DNA of 64,000 nt from Desulfoluna butyratoxydans (GCF_900699765.1 NZ_CAADHO010000014.1:58446-122445); one strand, 5' to 3'; positions 8,242 through 17,631 are shown, numbered from the stretch's first letter. Numbers and translations: made by a program. The notes: a model not told the origin generated them from the sequence alone.

Positions 8242-9324
8242 ATGGATTTTATTGACTCAGCACTGGCTCCCGTATGGGACAAGGTAAAAGCAGGGCAGCG
8301 GCTGTCCTTTGACGACGGAATGGCGCTTTACGCGTCCCCGGATCTGCCCGCAGTGGGGCGCATGGCCGATTACGTGCGCAGGCAGCGCCACGGCAACATT
8401 GCCTATTACGTCTACAACCAGCACGTCAACTACACCAACGTCTGCTCCAACCGGTGCACCTTTTGCGCCTTTGCCACGGATGAAGGGACCAACAACGCCT
8501 ATACGTGGAGCGTGGAAGAGGTCAAGGCCCGCCTCATGGAGCGCATGGATGAGCCCGTACGGGAGATCCACATGGTGGGCGGCCTTAACGAAAACCTGGA
8601 TTTCGACTATTTTACCGGCCTGCTCAAGGCCATGGCCGAGGTGCGGCCCGAGGCCACCATCAAGGCCTTTACGGCGGTGGAGATCGATTACCTCTCCCGT
8701 CTTTCCGGCCTCTCCCTTGCTGAAACCGTGGCGGAACTCAAGGCTGCGGGCCTTGCCATGATGCCCGGCGGCGGCGCAGAGGTGATGAGCGAGCGGGTCC
8801 ACGATGAGCTGTTCCCCAAGAAGATCGGCAAAGATCGCTGGCTCGAAGTGATGGAGACGGTGCATGCCGCAGGCATCCCCACCAACGCCACCATGCTTTA
8901 CGGGCACATCGAAACCCTGGAGGAGCGGGTGACTCACCTGATGACCCTTCGGGATCTCCAGGACCGTACCGGCGGGTTCTCCTCGTTTATTCCCCTGGCC
9001 TTTCATTCCAAGAACACCAAGCTCACCCACATTCCGCCCACCGGCGGGGTGGATGACCTGAAGAACGTGGCTGTTTCCCGGCTGATGCTCGACAACTTCG
9101 ATCACATCAAGGCCTATTGGGTGATGATCGGTGAGAAGCTGGCCCAGGTGGCCCTCTCCTTTGGGGCGGATGATCTGGACGGCACCATCATCGAGGAGCG
9201 TATTACCCATACAGCGGGTGCCACCTCTGCCAAGGGCCTCACCCGGACCGAGATGTCCGCCATGATCCGTGGGGCCGGGTTCGAGCCCGTGGAGCGGGAT
9301 TCCTTTTACAACCATATCTCTTAA
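8242..9324 (+). CDS. mqnE: Aminofutalosine synthase MqnE (radical SAM)
   Basis: A 360-residue radical SAM enzyme of the futalosine menaquinone pathway. It joins the enolpyruvyl group of 3-[(1-carboxyvinyl)oxy]benzoate to the adenosyl moiety of SAM, giving aminofutalosine. The cluster cysteines are C68, C72 and C75 in NVCSNRCTFCAF. The downstream paralogue shares the NYTNVC lead-in, and MqnE-type order and length fit. It is the first gene of the mqnE-mqnC-deaminase-mqnA operon, 70 bp after the operator-bearing promoter, and is separated from mqnC by 12 bp. MqnE and MqnC are close paralogues. The assignment rests on overall resemblance and would be settled by a profile search. Confidence 0.9.
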   Translation: MDFIDSALAPVWDKVKAGQRLSFDDGMALYASPDLPAVGRMADYVRRQRHGNIAYYVYNQHVNYTNVCSNRCTFCAFATDEGTNNAYTWSVEEVKARLMERMDEPVREIHMVGGLNENLDFDYFTGLLKAMAEVRPEATIKAFTAVEIDYLSRLSGLSLAETVAELKAAGLAMMPGGGAEVMSERVHDELFPKKIGKDRWLEVMETVHAAGIPTNATMLYGHIETLEERVTHLMTLRDLQDRTGGFSSFIPLAFHSKNTKLTHIPPTGGVDDLKNVAVSRLMLDNFDHIKAYWVMIGEKLAQVALSFGADDLDGTIIEERITHTAGATSAKGLTRTEMSAMIRGAGFEPVERDSFYNHIS

Positions 9325-9336
9325 GGGAGGCGACTT

Positions 9337-10398
9337 TTGGAAGCCCTATCACGCAAAATATCATCGGGTTACCGGGTAAGCCCTGAGGAGATGCTTGAGC
9401 TTTATGATCGCGCAACCCTGCCGGAACTCGGGGCCCTGGCCCATGCTGTGCGCCTGGCCAAGCACCCCGGTCCTGACGTGACCTTTGTGGTGGACCGAAA
9501 CATCAACTACACCAACGTCTGCACCTCGGAGTGCAAGTTCTGCGCGTTTTATTCCAAAGTGGGTGAAGACGGGGGGTACGTTCTCAGCCGGGAGTCGTTC
9601 CGGCAGAAGATCGAGGAGACCCTGGAACTGGGAGGAACCCAGATCCTTCTCCAGGGCGGCATGAATCCGGCCCTGACCCTGGACTGGTACGTGGACCTCC
9701 TTGACTGGCTCACCACCACCTTTCCCATTCATGTCCACGGATTCTCACCCCCTGAGATCTCATGGCTCGCGGACCAGAGCGGGCTCTCCATTGCCGAGAC
9801 GGTCAAGGCCCTCAAGGACGCAGGTCTCAAATCGATCCCCGGTGGCGGGGCAGAGATCCTCGTGGACGAAGTGCGCCGAAAAGTCTCCCCCAACAAATGC
9901 GGGGTGGACAACTGGCTGGAGGTGATGCGGCAGGCCCACCTTGCGGGCATGCGGTCCACGGCCACCATGATGTTCGGCCACCTGGAGACTCCGGCCCAGA
10001 TCGTGGAGCACCTTACCCGGATTCGAGACCTTCAGGACGAGACCGGCGGGTTCACCGCGTTCATTCCCTGGACCTTTCAGCCGTCCAACACCGACCTTGA
10101 CGTGGAGAAAGCCACGGCCGACGCCTACCTGCGTGTTCTGGCCCTCTCCCGGATCTTTCTGGACAACGTGGACAACATCCAGGCCTCCTGGGTCACCCAG
10201 GGCGAGAAAATTGCTCAGGTGGCGCTTTTTTTCGGTGCCAACGACATGGGCTCCACCATGATCGAGGAGAACGTGGTCTCCGCCGCAGGCGTGGATCACA
10301 TGCTGCCCAAGGATGAGCTGATCCGTGTGGTGGCCTCCGCCGGGTTCACCCCGGTGCAGCGGGACTGCTTTTACAACCACCTTGCGGTGTGTGCATGA
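9337..10398 (+). CDS. mqnC: Cyclic dehypoxanthine futalosine synthase MqnC (radical SAM)
   Basis: A 353-residue radical SAM enzyme that cyclises dehypoxanthine futalosine to the spiro compound used by MqnD. The [4Fe-4S] cysteines are C62, C66 and C69 in NVCTSECKFCAFY. The segment TQILLQGGMNPALTLDWYVDLL is typical of MqnC. The start is a TTG at 9337 with GGGAGG 6 nt upstream; no better start exists nearby. Its TGA overlaps the ATG of the deaminase gene (ATGA), which indicates translational coupling. Confidence 0.92.
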   Translation: MEALSRKISSGYRVSPEEMLELYDRATLPELGALAHAVRLAKHPGPDVTFVVDRNINYTNVCTSECKFCAFYSKVGEDGGYVLSRESFRQKIEETLELGGTQILLQGGMNPALTLDWYVDLLDWLTTTFPIHVHGFSPPEISWLADQSGLSIAETVKALKDAGLKSIPGGGAEILVDEVRRKVSPNKCGVDNWLEVMRQAHLAGMRSTATMMFGHLETPAQIVEHLTRIRDLQDETGGFTAFIPWTFQPSNTDLDVEKATADAYLRVLALSRIFLDNVDNIQASWVTQGEKIAQVALFFGANDMGSTMIEENVVSAAGVDHMLPKDELIRVVASAGFTPVQRDCFYNHLAVCA

Positions 10399-11558
10399 AA
10401 CGGGTGCACCGGGCAGCGTGGGTGGTGGTGGACGCCGACACCGTCCTGACCCAGGGGTACCTGGTGGTGGAAGACGGGACCATTGTCTCCGTGGGCACCG
10501 GCAAGGGGCCCAAGGGGATTGAGGTTGAAGAGCACGGAGACGCCGCCCTTGTCCCGGCCTTTGTCAACGCCCATACCCACCTGGAGCTCTCGGCCCTTTC
10601 CGGCCGCGTGAAAAGCGACGCCGGGTTTGCCCCCTGGGTGAGGGACCTTCTGGCGGTTCGGGAGAGTATTCCCAGAAATGAGCTGGTGGAGGCGGCGCAA
10701 CAGGCAGTTTGTCATGCTGAGGCGGCAGGAACTCTCCTTTTTGGCGATATCTCGACCCTGGGCATCACAAGGCCCCTGTTTGAAGAGGGAAGGGCACAGG
10801 GCGTCTGGTTTCAAGAGTATCTGGGAAACCCAAATCCCCTGGCCATGCCCCCGGGGGCCGAGGGGGCGCCTTGCGCGAGCCTTGCCGCCCATGCCCCCCA
10901 CACCACGGCACCGAAAGCCATTCAGGCCATGAAGGCCCTTACCGCCCGGGCAGGCCGTCCGTTGAGCGTTCATCTGGACGAGTCCGACGCCGAGCGTGAG
11001 TTCCTCACCACCGGAAAGGGGGCCTGGGCCGACTTTCTCACGGAGCGGGGCATCGATTTCTCTTCATGGCCTCTGCCCGCAGACGACCCGGTCTCCTACC
11101 TCCTGGATTTGGGGGTGGTGGATGCATCGACCCTTGTGGTTCATCTCCTGCAGACCAAGGCGACCCAGTTCAGGCAACTGGCAGAGGTCGGTGCCACGGC
11201 CGTCTGCTGCGTGCGCAGCAACCATCTTCTCCATGGCCGAACGCCGGATATGGAGGCCATGGTTGGGGCCGGGCTTACCGTGGCCCTGGGTACCGACAGC
11301 CTTGCCAGTTGCGACAGCCTCTCCATTCTGGATGAGATGCGTGCCGTGGCCGCCGAGGCACCGGGGCTTGCCCCGGCCGAGATCTTCCGCATGGCAACAG
11401 AGCACGGGGCCAAAGCCCTGGGCTTAACGGGGCGCTTCGGGCGTCTTGCCCCCGGCTGCTCGGCCCGGTGCCTTGAAGTGACCCGGGCATCAACGCCGCC
11501 GTTTTTTCCGTACGGCTGGTTTTTGGACGAGGACGTGGCTGTGCGGGTTCTGGAATGA
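10395..11558 (+). CDS. Aminodeoxyfutalosine deaminase (amidohydrolase)
   Basis: 387 residues from the ATG at 10395, which overlaps the mqnC stop codon. Amidohydrolase superfamily features are present: the HTH metal motif (H60, H62 in VNAHTHLEL), a later HAPH segment, SVHLDESDAERE in the cytosine/adenosine-deaminase-like position, and the metal aspartate in ALGTDSLAS. Family knowledge: such enzymes convert aminodeoxyfutalosine to futalosine by deamination (called MqnX or Add in some genomes). The substrate assignment comes from its place between mqnC and mqnA, and from mqnB (futalosine hydrolase) being present, which requires this step. A general guanine or adenosine deaminase is the main alternative. 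Confidence 0.82.
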   Translation: MKRVHRAAWVVVDADTVLTQGYLVVEDGTIVSVGTGKGPKGIEVEEHGDAALVPAFVNAHTHLELSALSGRVKSDAGFAPWVRDLLAVRESIPRNELVEAAQQAVCHAEAAGTLLFGDISTLGITRPLFEEGRAQGVWFQEYLGNPNPLAMPPGAEGAPCASLAAHAPHTTAPKAIQAMKALTARAGRPLSVHLDESDAEREFLTTGKGAWADFLTERGIDFSSWPLPADDPVSYLLDLGVVDASTLVVHLLQTKATQFRQLAEVGATAVCCVRSNHLLHGRTPDMEAMVGAGLTVALGTDSLASCDSLSILDEMRAVAAEAPGLAPAEIFRMATEHGAKALGLTGRFGRLAPGCSARCLEVTRASTPPFFPYGWFLDEDVAVRVLE

Positions 11559-11634
11559 AACCCAAGCGGAATGTTTTTGCGGCGCTTTTTTCAAAAAGCG
11601 ACCCGCCGGAGACAACGGAATGGTTTCCGTTTTT

Positions 11635-11815
11635 GTAACTATTCAGCTCAAAAAAAAAGCCTCCGGCGGCAAGGTGTGCCACCTTTGAAGCAGGTTGCGG
11701 ATGCGCTTTTAAAGTAAAATTGACCCAAAAGGATTTTTTAAAACATGTTTGTTAAACTTTTTAAAAGTTTAGCCCCCGGCAGGGCCGCCAGAGGCATTTG
11801 GGGCTGAATAGTTAC
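11635..11815. repeat. Family C element with perfect 13-bp terminal inverted repeats
   Basis: This 181-bp element is bounded by GTAACTATTCAGC (11635-11647) and its exact reverse complement GCTGAATAGTTAC (11803-11815). Inside lie GCCTCCGGCGGC, then a AAGGTG-TGC-CACCTT hairpin, a central unrelated stretch and GCCGCCAGAGGC. It sits between the deaminase gene and mqnA, ending 36 bp before the mqnA start, so mqnA may need its own translation signal. There is no coding capacity; MITE- or RIP-like. Confidence 0.85.
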
Positions 11816-11851
11816 CCGTTTTTTAAGATTTTAACCAGAGAAGGCAACGTC

Positions 11852-12742
11852 ATGAGCAAGATTCCCATAGGACGTATCAGCTATATCAACGTATCCCCGG
11901 TTTACCATGGTATCGACCATGGGGACTGCCCGGCGTGGCTCTCCATGGTGACCGAGCCCCCGGCGACCCTCAACGCCATGCTCAGGGACGGGGAGGTGGT
12001 GATGAGCCCGGTCTCCTCCGTGGCCTATGCACGCAACGCAGACCAGTGGCTTTTGTTACCCGATCTTTCCATTGCATGTGACGGCAAGGTGCTGAGCGTG
12101 TTGTTTGTGTCGGATAAGCCCATGGAGTTTCTGGACGGGGACCGAGTGATGGTGACCGAGGAATCGGCCACCTCGGTGGAGCTGTTGCGCATTCTCCTTC
12201 GGAAGAAAGGAGGCCGTCCGGTCATCGAACCCGGAAGGGTCCACGACCCTTCAGACCTTCCCGAAGGCGTGAAAGGAGCCCTGGTCATTGGGGATTCAGC
12301 CCTCCTTGCCGACTGGCACGGGCGGTTTCCATACGTCTATGACCTGGGGATGGAGTGGAAGCAGATGACGGGTCTGCCCTTTGTCTTTGCGGTGTGGGCC
12401 ATACGAAAAGACTTTTGTGCCATGGCTCCGGCCGTGGTGGACCGTCTTGTGGAATTGTTTCACAGGTCCCGTGCAGCCGGGCTTACAGATCAGCATGGCA
12501 TTGTAACGGATGCCCATGCAAAAACAGGTCTTTCCAGGGAGACCTTGACACGCTACTTCAACCACCTGGTGGTGAGCCTGGGGGATCAGGAGATCAAAGG
12601 TCTCTCCCTCTATTTTGAGCAGCTCTACCGATACGGCCTTCTTCCCAAAAAAGTGGTTCCTGCCTTTGCCTCTTCATTTGAAACCCTGCCTTCAAGGGAA
12701 TTTTCCCATTCCATGCCCCACCATCGCGCCTTTGCGGTGTGA
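11852..12742 (+). CDS. mqnA: Chorismate dehydratase MqnA
   Basis: 296 residues from the ATG at 11852 with GAAGG upstream. The 18-residue longer ORF from 11798 runs into the family C element and is rejected. MqnA dehydrates chorismate to 3-[(1-carboxyvinyl)oxy]benzoate, the first step of the futalosine route. Start signatures are GRISYINVSPVYHGID and VVMSPVSSVAYARN. The fold is a periplasmic-binding-protein-like two-lobe domain, here without a signal peptide (cytoplasmic). It is the last gene of the mqn operon and is followed directly by the 145-bp tandem array. Confidence 0.92.
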   Translation: MSKIPIGRISYINVSPVYHGIDHGDCPAWLSMVTEPPATLNAMLRDGEVVMSPVSSVAYARNADQWLLLPDLSIACDGKVLSVLFVSDKPMEFLDGDRVMVTEESATSVELLRILLRKKGGRPVIEPGRVHDPSDLPEGVKGALVIGDSALLADWHGRFPYVYDLGMEWKQMTGLPFVFAVWAIRKDFCAMAPAVVDRLVELFHRSRAAGLTDQHGIVTDAHAKTGLSRETLTRYFNHLVVSLGDQEIKGLSLYFEQLYRYGLLPKKVVPAFASSFETLPSREFSHSMPHHRAFAV

Positions 12743-12763
12743 TTGAATGGCGGTGCGCCCCTC

Positions 12764-14402
12764 GGAATCATAGCGAAATTACGGGTCCCTGTGATGCCAG
12801 GGTGTTGTGCTGCGGTGGCGGTTCACGTTGCGTCAGTCGGTGCGGGGGGCGCACCCTACGTTTGGTATGGTAGGGCGCGCCGTGCGCACCGTGATCGCTT
12901 TGACCCTCGGAATCATTTCGAAATTACGGGTCCCTGTGATGCCAGGGTGTTGTGCTGCAGTGGTGGTCCGCGTTGCGTCAGTCGGTGCGGGGGCCGCACC
13001 CTACGTTTGGTATGGTAGGGTGCGCCGTGCGCACCGTTATCGCTTCGACTCTTTGAATCATTGCGAAATTACGGATCCCTGTGATGCCAGGGTGTTGTGC
13101 TGCGGTGGCGGTCCTCGTTGCGTTAGGCGGTGCGGGGGCCGCACCCTACGTTTGGTATGGTAGGGTGCGCCGTGCGCACCGTTATCGCTTCAACCCTCGG
13201 AATCATTGCGAAATTACGGGTGCCTGTGATGCCAGGGTGTTGTGCTGCGGTGGTGGTTCACGTTGCGTCAGTCGGTGCGGGGGCCGCACCCTACGCTTGG
13301 TATGGTAGGGTGCGCCGTGCGCACCGTTATCGCTTCGACCCTTGGAATCATTGCGAAATTACGGGTCCCTGTGATGCCAGGGTGTTGTGCTGCGGTGGTG
13401 GTTCACGTTGCGTCAGTCGGTGCGGGGGCCGCACCCTACGTTTGGTATGGTAGGGTGCGCCGTGCGCACCGTTATCGCTTCAACCCTCGGAATCATAGCG
13501 AAATTACGGGTCCCTGTGATGCCAGGGTGTTGTGCTGCGGTGGCAGTTCACGTTGCGTCAGTCGGTGCGGGGGCCGCACCCTACGTTTGGTATGGTAGGG
13601 CGCGCCGTGCGCACCGTGATCGCTTCAACCCTCGGAATCATTTCGAAATTACGGGTGCCTGTGATGCCAGGGTGTTGTGCTGCGGTGGTGGTTCACGTTG
13701 CGTCAGTCGGTGCGGGGGCCGCACCCTACGCTTGGTATGGTAGGGTGCGCCGTGCGCACCGTTATCGCTTCGACCCTTGGAATCATTGCGAAATTACGGG
13801 TCCCTGTGATGCCAGGGTGTTGTGCTGCGGTGGTGGTTCACGTTGCGTCAGTCGGTGCGGGGGCCGCACCCTACGTTTGGTATGGTCGAGCGCGCCGTGC
13901 GAACCGTTATCGCTTCGCCCCTCGGAATCATTGCGAAATTACGGGTCCCTGTGATGCCAGGGTGTTGTGCTGCAGTGGTGGTCCGCGTTGCGTCAGTCGG
14001 TGCGGGGGCCGCACCCTACGTTTGGTATGGTAGGGTGCGCCGTGCGCACCGTTATCGCTTCAACCCTCGGAATCATTTCGAAATTGCGGATATCTGTGAT
14101 GCCATGGGTGTTGTGCTGCGGTGGTGGTCCTCGTTGCGTCAGTCGGTGCGGGGGCCGCACCCTACGTTTGGTATGGTAGGGCGCGCCGTGCGCACCGTTA
14201 TCGCTTCGACTCTTGGAATCATTTCGAAATTACGGGTCCCTGTGATGCCAGGGTGTTGTGCTGCGGTGGCGGTTCACGTTGCGTCAGTCGGTGCGGGGGC
14301 CGCACCCTACGTTTGGTATGGTAGGGTGCTCCGTGCGCACCGTTATCGCTTCGACCCTCGGAATCATTGCGAAATTACGAATATCTGTGATGCCATGGGT
14401 GT
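12764..14402. repeat. 145-bp tandem repeat array, about 11 copies (family B)
   Basis: Eleven head-to-tail units of about 145 bp fill the space between mqnA and mqnD. Each unit carries GGTGCGG-GGG-CCGCACC, then CCTAC, about 10 bp, GTAGG, and GGTGCGC-CGT-GCGCACC. This is two palindromes in mirrored orientation, as in BIMEs. A third small hairpin is CCCTG-TGATGC-CAGGG. Blocks of three units (435 bp) are themselves duplicated: 13242-13598 resembles 13677-14033. Because 145 is not a multiple of three, the overlapping plus-strand ORFs here are repeat artefacts. Confidence 0.92.
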
Positions 14403-14410
14403 GGCGAGCC

Positions 14411-15238
14411 CTATATGAACAAGGGCATATCGGACCGGGGAATGAGCCCGCTCTTTTCTGCCCGGTCCATGAGGGCTTCCACGGCGGCCACGCCTTCATC
14501 CCCAAGATCAATGGAGAAATTATTGACGTAGAGGTCGATGTGGTTCTGGGTGACTTCGTCGGAGAGCTCCACGGCGTGGCTGCGGATGTAGTCGCGGGAG
14601 GCGTCGGGGCGGGCAAAGGCGTAGGTGACGCTTTGGGAAATGGCAGCTTCGATGCGGACAATTTCGTCTTTGGGGAGGTCCCGGGCTGCGGCAATGCCGC
14701 CCAGGGGGATGGGGAGATCGGTTTCCCGTTCCCAGAAGGCCCCTAAATCGTCCACACAGGTGAGGCCGTGGTCGGCGTAGGTGAAGCGGCTTTCGTGGAT
14801 GATAAGGCCCGCTTCGAACTCCCCTGAGGACACCTTGGGCATGATGGTGTCAAAGACCATGGGGATGGCGTTGGGCGTTTGGCCGAGGTAGAGGCCCAGC
14901 AGGAGGTGGGCCGTGGTCATGAGGCCCGGCACCGCGATGGGAATTTCCCTTAAGCGCTTGGGATCGAACCCGGGCCTTGCCACGATGAGGGGGCCGCAGC
15001 CCCTGCCAAGGGCAGCGCCGCTGCGCAGGAGGGCGTAGCGGTGGCGCAGGTGGCCCAATGCCGCAAAGGAGAGCTTGGTGACGTCAAAGGTTCTCTCTGT
15101 GGCAAAGCCGTTCAAGGCCTCCACGTCGTGGAGGTGCGTCTCAAAGGTTGTGTCGCCGGCCTTTACAAGTCCGTGGACAAGGGCATGGAAAATGAACGTG
15201 TCGTTGGGGCAGGTGGAGTATGCCAGGGTTCGATTCAT
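14411..15238 (-). CDS. mqnD: 1,4-dihydroxy-6-naphthoate synthase MqnD
   Basis: 275 residues. It converts the cyclic futalosine product to 1,4-dihydroxy-6-naphthoate. Typical MqnD features are the start TLAYSTCPNDTFIFHALVHG, KLSFAALGHL, the SGAALGRGCGPLIVA segment and ESRFTYADHGL. The fold is periplasmic-binding-protein-like, as in MqnA. It is transcribed towards mqnA, with the tandem array between the two 3' ends. The window thus holds every step from chorismate to dihydroxynaphthoate. Later prenylation and methylation genes are not in view. Confidence 0.93.
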   Translation of the reverse strand: MNRTLAYSTCPNDTFIFHALVHGLVKAGDTTFETHLHDVEALNGFATERTFDVTKLSFAALGHLRHRYALLRSGAALGRGCGPLIVARPGFDPKRLREIPIAVPGLMTTAHLLLGLYLGQTPNAIPMVFDTIMPKVSSGEFEAGLIIHESRFTYADHGLTCVDDLGAFWERETDLPIPLGGIAAARDLPKDEIVRIEAAISQSVTYAFARPDASRDYIRSHAVELSDEVTQNHIDLYVNNFSIDLGDEGVAAVEALMDRAEKSGLIPRSDMPLFI

Positions 15239-15342
15239 TGCATGTGCCTGTGGGTCTAAATGTCGTTTGTGTTCTATGGCGTGATTCCGTGATCAGCTTT
15301 ATGAAAATCGCCTCAAACAGGTCTCTATTATTTTAAAAAAAG

Positions 15343-15570
15343 GTAACTTATCAGCTAAAAAAAACAGCCTCCGGCGGCAAGGTGTGCCACCTTGAAAGCA
15401 GGTTGCGGATGCGTTTTGCCCCTCGTTCCTCGGGTCAAATCACATCCGCCTTTCAAGCAAAACTCACCCAAAAAGATTTTTTAAAACCTGTTTGTTAAAC
15501 CCGCCTTTATAAAATCAGGCAAAGGTTTACCCCCCGGCAGGGCCGCCGGAGGCATAAGCTGAATAGTTAC
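15343..15570. repeat. Family C element, copy with near-perfect terminal inverted repeats
   Basis: A 228-bp element between the 5' end of mqnD and the 3' end of mqnB. Left end GTAACTTATCAGC (15343-15355), right end GCTGAATAGTTAC (15558-15570). Internally it shares GCCTCCGGCGGCAAGGTG, GCCACCTTGAAAGCAGG and TTTTTTAAAAC with the copy at 11635, plus an extra GTTCCTCGGGTC segment. Confidence 0.82.
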
Positions 15571-15714
15571 AAAAAAGGAAGCTGTTCAGCCACGGGCACA
15601 GCCCGTCAGCAAATGTGAGGTCCCTGAGGAACGAAGGGACGGAGCATTTGCGAGCCTGGGGTGCAGGGGATTTATCCCCTGCCCGCCGGAGGCGTTTTTG
15701 AGCTGAGTCGTTAC
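15571..15714. repeat. Second family C element adjoining the mqnB stop codon
   Basis: It lies directly right of the previous copy and carries GTCCCTGAGGAACGAAGGGAC, a CAGGGGATTTATCCCCTG palindrome and CCGCCGGAGGC. It ends in GAGCTGAGTCGTTAC at 15714. The TTA within that end (15711-15713) is the TAA stop codon of mqnB read on the minus strand. Confidence 0.75.
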
Positions 15715-16448
15715 ATGGTTTCCTGCAACACCGCCATCAGGCACGCGCAGCTGTTTTCAAAGGCCAGGGGCAGGTTCCAGGCGTTTCGGTTCCGCCGGCC
15801 CACCAGGTTGCTGGCCCCCCTGATTTCGAGGAAGGGGATGCCGTAGTGCAGGGCCACGTGGGCGGCTGCGGCTCCCTCCATGGATTCCATGACCGGGCAG
15901 TAGAGCTCAAACAGGCCCTTGGCCCGTGAGGCCGTAGTCGTGATGGTGGAGCCGCTCACAAAGGAGCCTTTGTGGAGCTGAAAGCCCGAAATTCCCTGTG
16001 TGCGTATGGCGGCCATGGCGTCCCCTGCGAGGTCCCGGTCGAGGAGGAAGCGGTGTCTGTACTCTTTTCCGTTTCTCTCCATCAGGGGAAAGGGCAGGGG
16101 AGAGATGTGCACGCTTTTCTCCTCGGTGTTGGGTTCCAGGCCCATGTGGACGTCGATCTCTTCGGTGGCCACGGCCACGTCCCCCACAGAGACTCCTGCG
16201 TTGGCAAACCCTCCGGCGCACCCCACCTGGACAATGAGGGAGGGAGAGAGGCGTTCTATGGCGGCGGTGAGGCCCAGGGCTGTGTTCACGGCTCCGGGGC
16301 CGGCCTCAAGGGCAATGAGCTTTTTTGTGCCCACGGTGGCAGCCATGGCGGTGCGACCGGCAATTTCCATGGGTTCCGGGTTGTCGAGGCGGGCCAGCAT
16401 GGGGGCGAGCTCTGCATGGACAGCGGAAAGGACAAGGACAGGTCTCAT
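15711..16448 (-). CDS. mqnB: Futalosine hydrolase MqnB
   Basis: 245 residues from the ATG at 16448. That ATG overlaps the stop codon of the upstream TetR gene as ATGA. It belongs to the nucleoside phosphorylase/hydrolase (PNP/MTAN) superfamily: VLSAVHAELAPML at the start, EAGPGAVNTALGLTAAIE, VGCAGGFANAGVSVGDVAVATEE, and the MESMEGAAAAHVA motif with the catalytic-site glutamate. It removes hypoxanthine from futalosine. It fits with the deaminase gene in the mqn operon. An MTA/SAH nucleosidase is less likely from length and motif spacing. Coupling to a TetR gene suggests regulation of the pathway. Confidence 0.88.
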   Translation of the reverse strand: MRPVLVLSAVHAELAPMLARLDNPEPMEIAGRTAMAATVGTKKLIALEAGPGAVNTALGLTAAIERLSPSLIVQVGCAGGFANAGVSVGDVAVATEEIDVHMGLEPNTEEKSVHISPLPFPLMERNGKEYRHRFLLDRDLAGDAMAAIRTQGISGFQLHKGSFVSGSTITTTASRAKGLFELYCPVMESMEGAAAAHVALHYGIPFLEIRGASNLVGRRNRNAWNLPLAFENSCACLMAVLQETM

Positions 16449-17086
16449 GGTGTCACCCCGGTAAGAAGGCTGGCGCACAGGGTTTGGATCCGCTGTTCCA
16501 GCTCGGTGTCGTCGGCGTCGTGGATGCCCAGTCCGCCGTCCATGTGGGGCAGGGTCAGGGCCTGGAGGAATCTGTCCATGGCCGCGTCCATGATAAAACA
16601 GGCGGCCTCGATGTTCACCCCGTCCCGGAGTTCGCCTTTGTCCCGGGCTGTTTCGAGGAGGGAGCGGAGGTACTCCAGGCTGTAGCGCCGGATGGAGGTG
16701 AGGATCTCGGAGCGGAAGGGGATCTCCTTTTCTGCGAGGGTTCTCACATAGAGCCGGTAGATCACCGGGTGTTTTCGGGTGAACCCGACCCCGGCCTTTA
16801 AGGTTTCTTCCAGGCGAATTCTTAAGGGCGCGTCGGCGGTGGCGTCCCGGACGTCCTTTAAGTAGCTCTTCACCTTTTCCACGGACTGCCCGAAAATAAA
16901 AAGGAAAAGTCCTTTTTTGTCTCCGAAGTATTGGAAGATGGAGCCCTTGGCAATGCCGACCCTGGAGACGATGGCGTTGATGCTGGCACTTCGGTATCCG
17001 TTGTCGGAAAATTCATCGGCGGCCGCATCTTCGATGCGGCGCTTTTTTTCATCGGGCAGGTTCAGGAAGGTCTGGTTGGGTTCCAT
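16445..17086 (-). CDS. TetR-family regulator coupled to mqnB
   Basis: 213 residues. The N-terminal helix-turn-helix is clear: RIEDAAADEFSDNGYRSASINAIVSRVGIAKGSIFQYFGDK at about residues 16-56. It is followed by an all-helical ligand domain. The stop codon overlaps the mqnB start, and aroQ lies 14 bp upstream, so it is probably expressed with aroQ and mqnB. The ligand is unknown. Its place in a shikimate/menaquinone neighbourhood makes the mqnE promoter palindromes (8140-8168) a testable target. Confidence 0.85.
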   Translation of the reverse strand: MEPNQTFLNLPDEKKRRIEDAAADEFSDNGYRSASINAIVSRVGIAKGSIFQYFGDKKGLFLFIFGQSVEKVKSYLKDVRDATADAPLRIRLEETLKAGVGFTRKHPVIYRLYVRTLAEKEIPFRSEILTSIRRYSLEYLRSLLETARDKGELRDGVNIEAACFIMDAAMDRFLQALTLPHMDGGLGIHDADDTELEQRIQTLCASLLTGVTP

Positions 17087-17100
17087 TCAGGTATGCCTTG

Positions 17101-17550
17101 TCACTTCTTGTCCCGGATCATTTCAAGGACGGCTTCTAAGGCCATGGTGTATCCCCTGGCGCCGAAACCGGCGATGATCCCGTCTGCCACTCCCGAGACG
17201 TAGGAGTGGTGGCGGAAGGGTTCCCGCTTGTGGATGTTGGAGAGGTGGATCTCCACAATGGGGCAGGAGAGCATGGCCAGGGCGTCCCGGATGGCAACGC
17301 TGGTGTGGGTGTAGGCCGCCGGGTTGATGATGAGCCCGCTGACGCGCCCGTAAGCCTCCTGGATGCGGTCCACGATCTCTCCTTCGGCGTTGGACTGGAA
17401 GCTCTCCACGTCCGCCCCGAGTGAGGCACCCAGGGTGTTGAGTTCCCGGTCGATGTCGGCAAGGGTGGTGGTGCCGTAGATCTCAGGCTCCCTTCGTCCC
17501 AGCATGTTGAGGTTGGGGCCGTGGATGACGTCGATGACCATGGGCTTCAC
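17101..17550 (-). CDS. aroQ: 3-dehydroquinate dehydratase, type II
   Basis: 149 residues, the normal size for the dodecameric type II enzyme of the shikimate pathway. Key features are HGPNLNMLGRREPEIYG (with the catalytic tyrosine just after), ESFQSNAEGEIVDRI, the catalytic histidine segment NPAAYTHTSVAIRDAL, and EIHLSNIHKREPFRHHSY. The start is a GTG at 17550 with GGGAGG 6 nt upstream; an internal ATG three codons on has no better signal. It supplies chorismate precursors, and chorismate is the substrate of MqnA nearby. Confidence 0.95.
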   Translation of the reverse strand: MKPMVIDVIHGPNLNMLGRREPEIYGTTTLADIDRELNTLGASLGADVESFQSNAEGEIVDRIQEAYGRVSGLIINPAAYTHTSVAIRDALAMLSCPIVEIHLSNIHKREPFRHHSYVSGVADGIIAGFGARGYTMALEAVLEMIRDKK

Positions 17551-17631
17551 AAGGGGCCTCCCTTTTAGATGGCGACGGCCGAAGCCGCCGCACGTTGTGT
17601 GGTTCGGGCAGACCGCCGCGGGGCGGTGCCT

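Noticed and set aside
12764..14402. CRISPR array
   Set aside because: The whole unit repeats, including the would-be spacers, and the 145-bp period is too long; no cas genes. The same holds for arrays A1-A4.
12743..14418. Overlapping plus-strand ORFs of 70-198 codons with strongly similar proteins
   Set aside because: They come from the 145-bp tandem repeat, which has few plus-strand stops and shifts frame each unit; no ribosome-binding sites.
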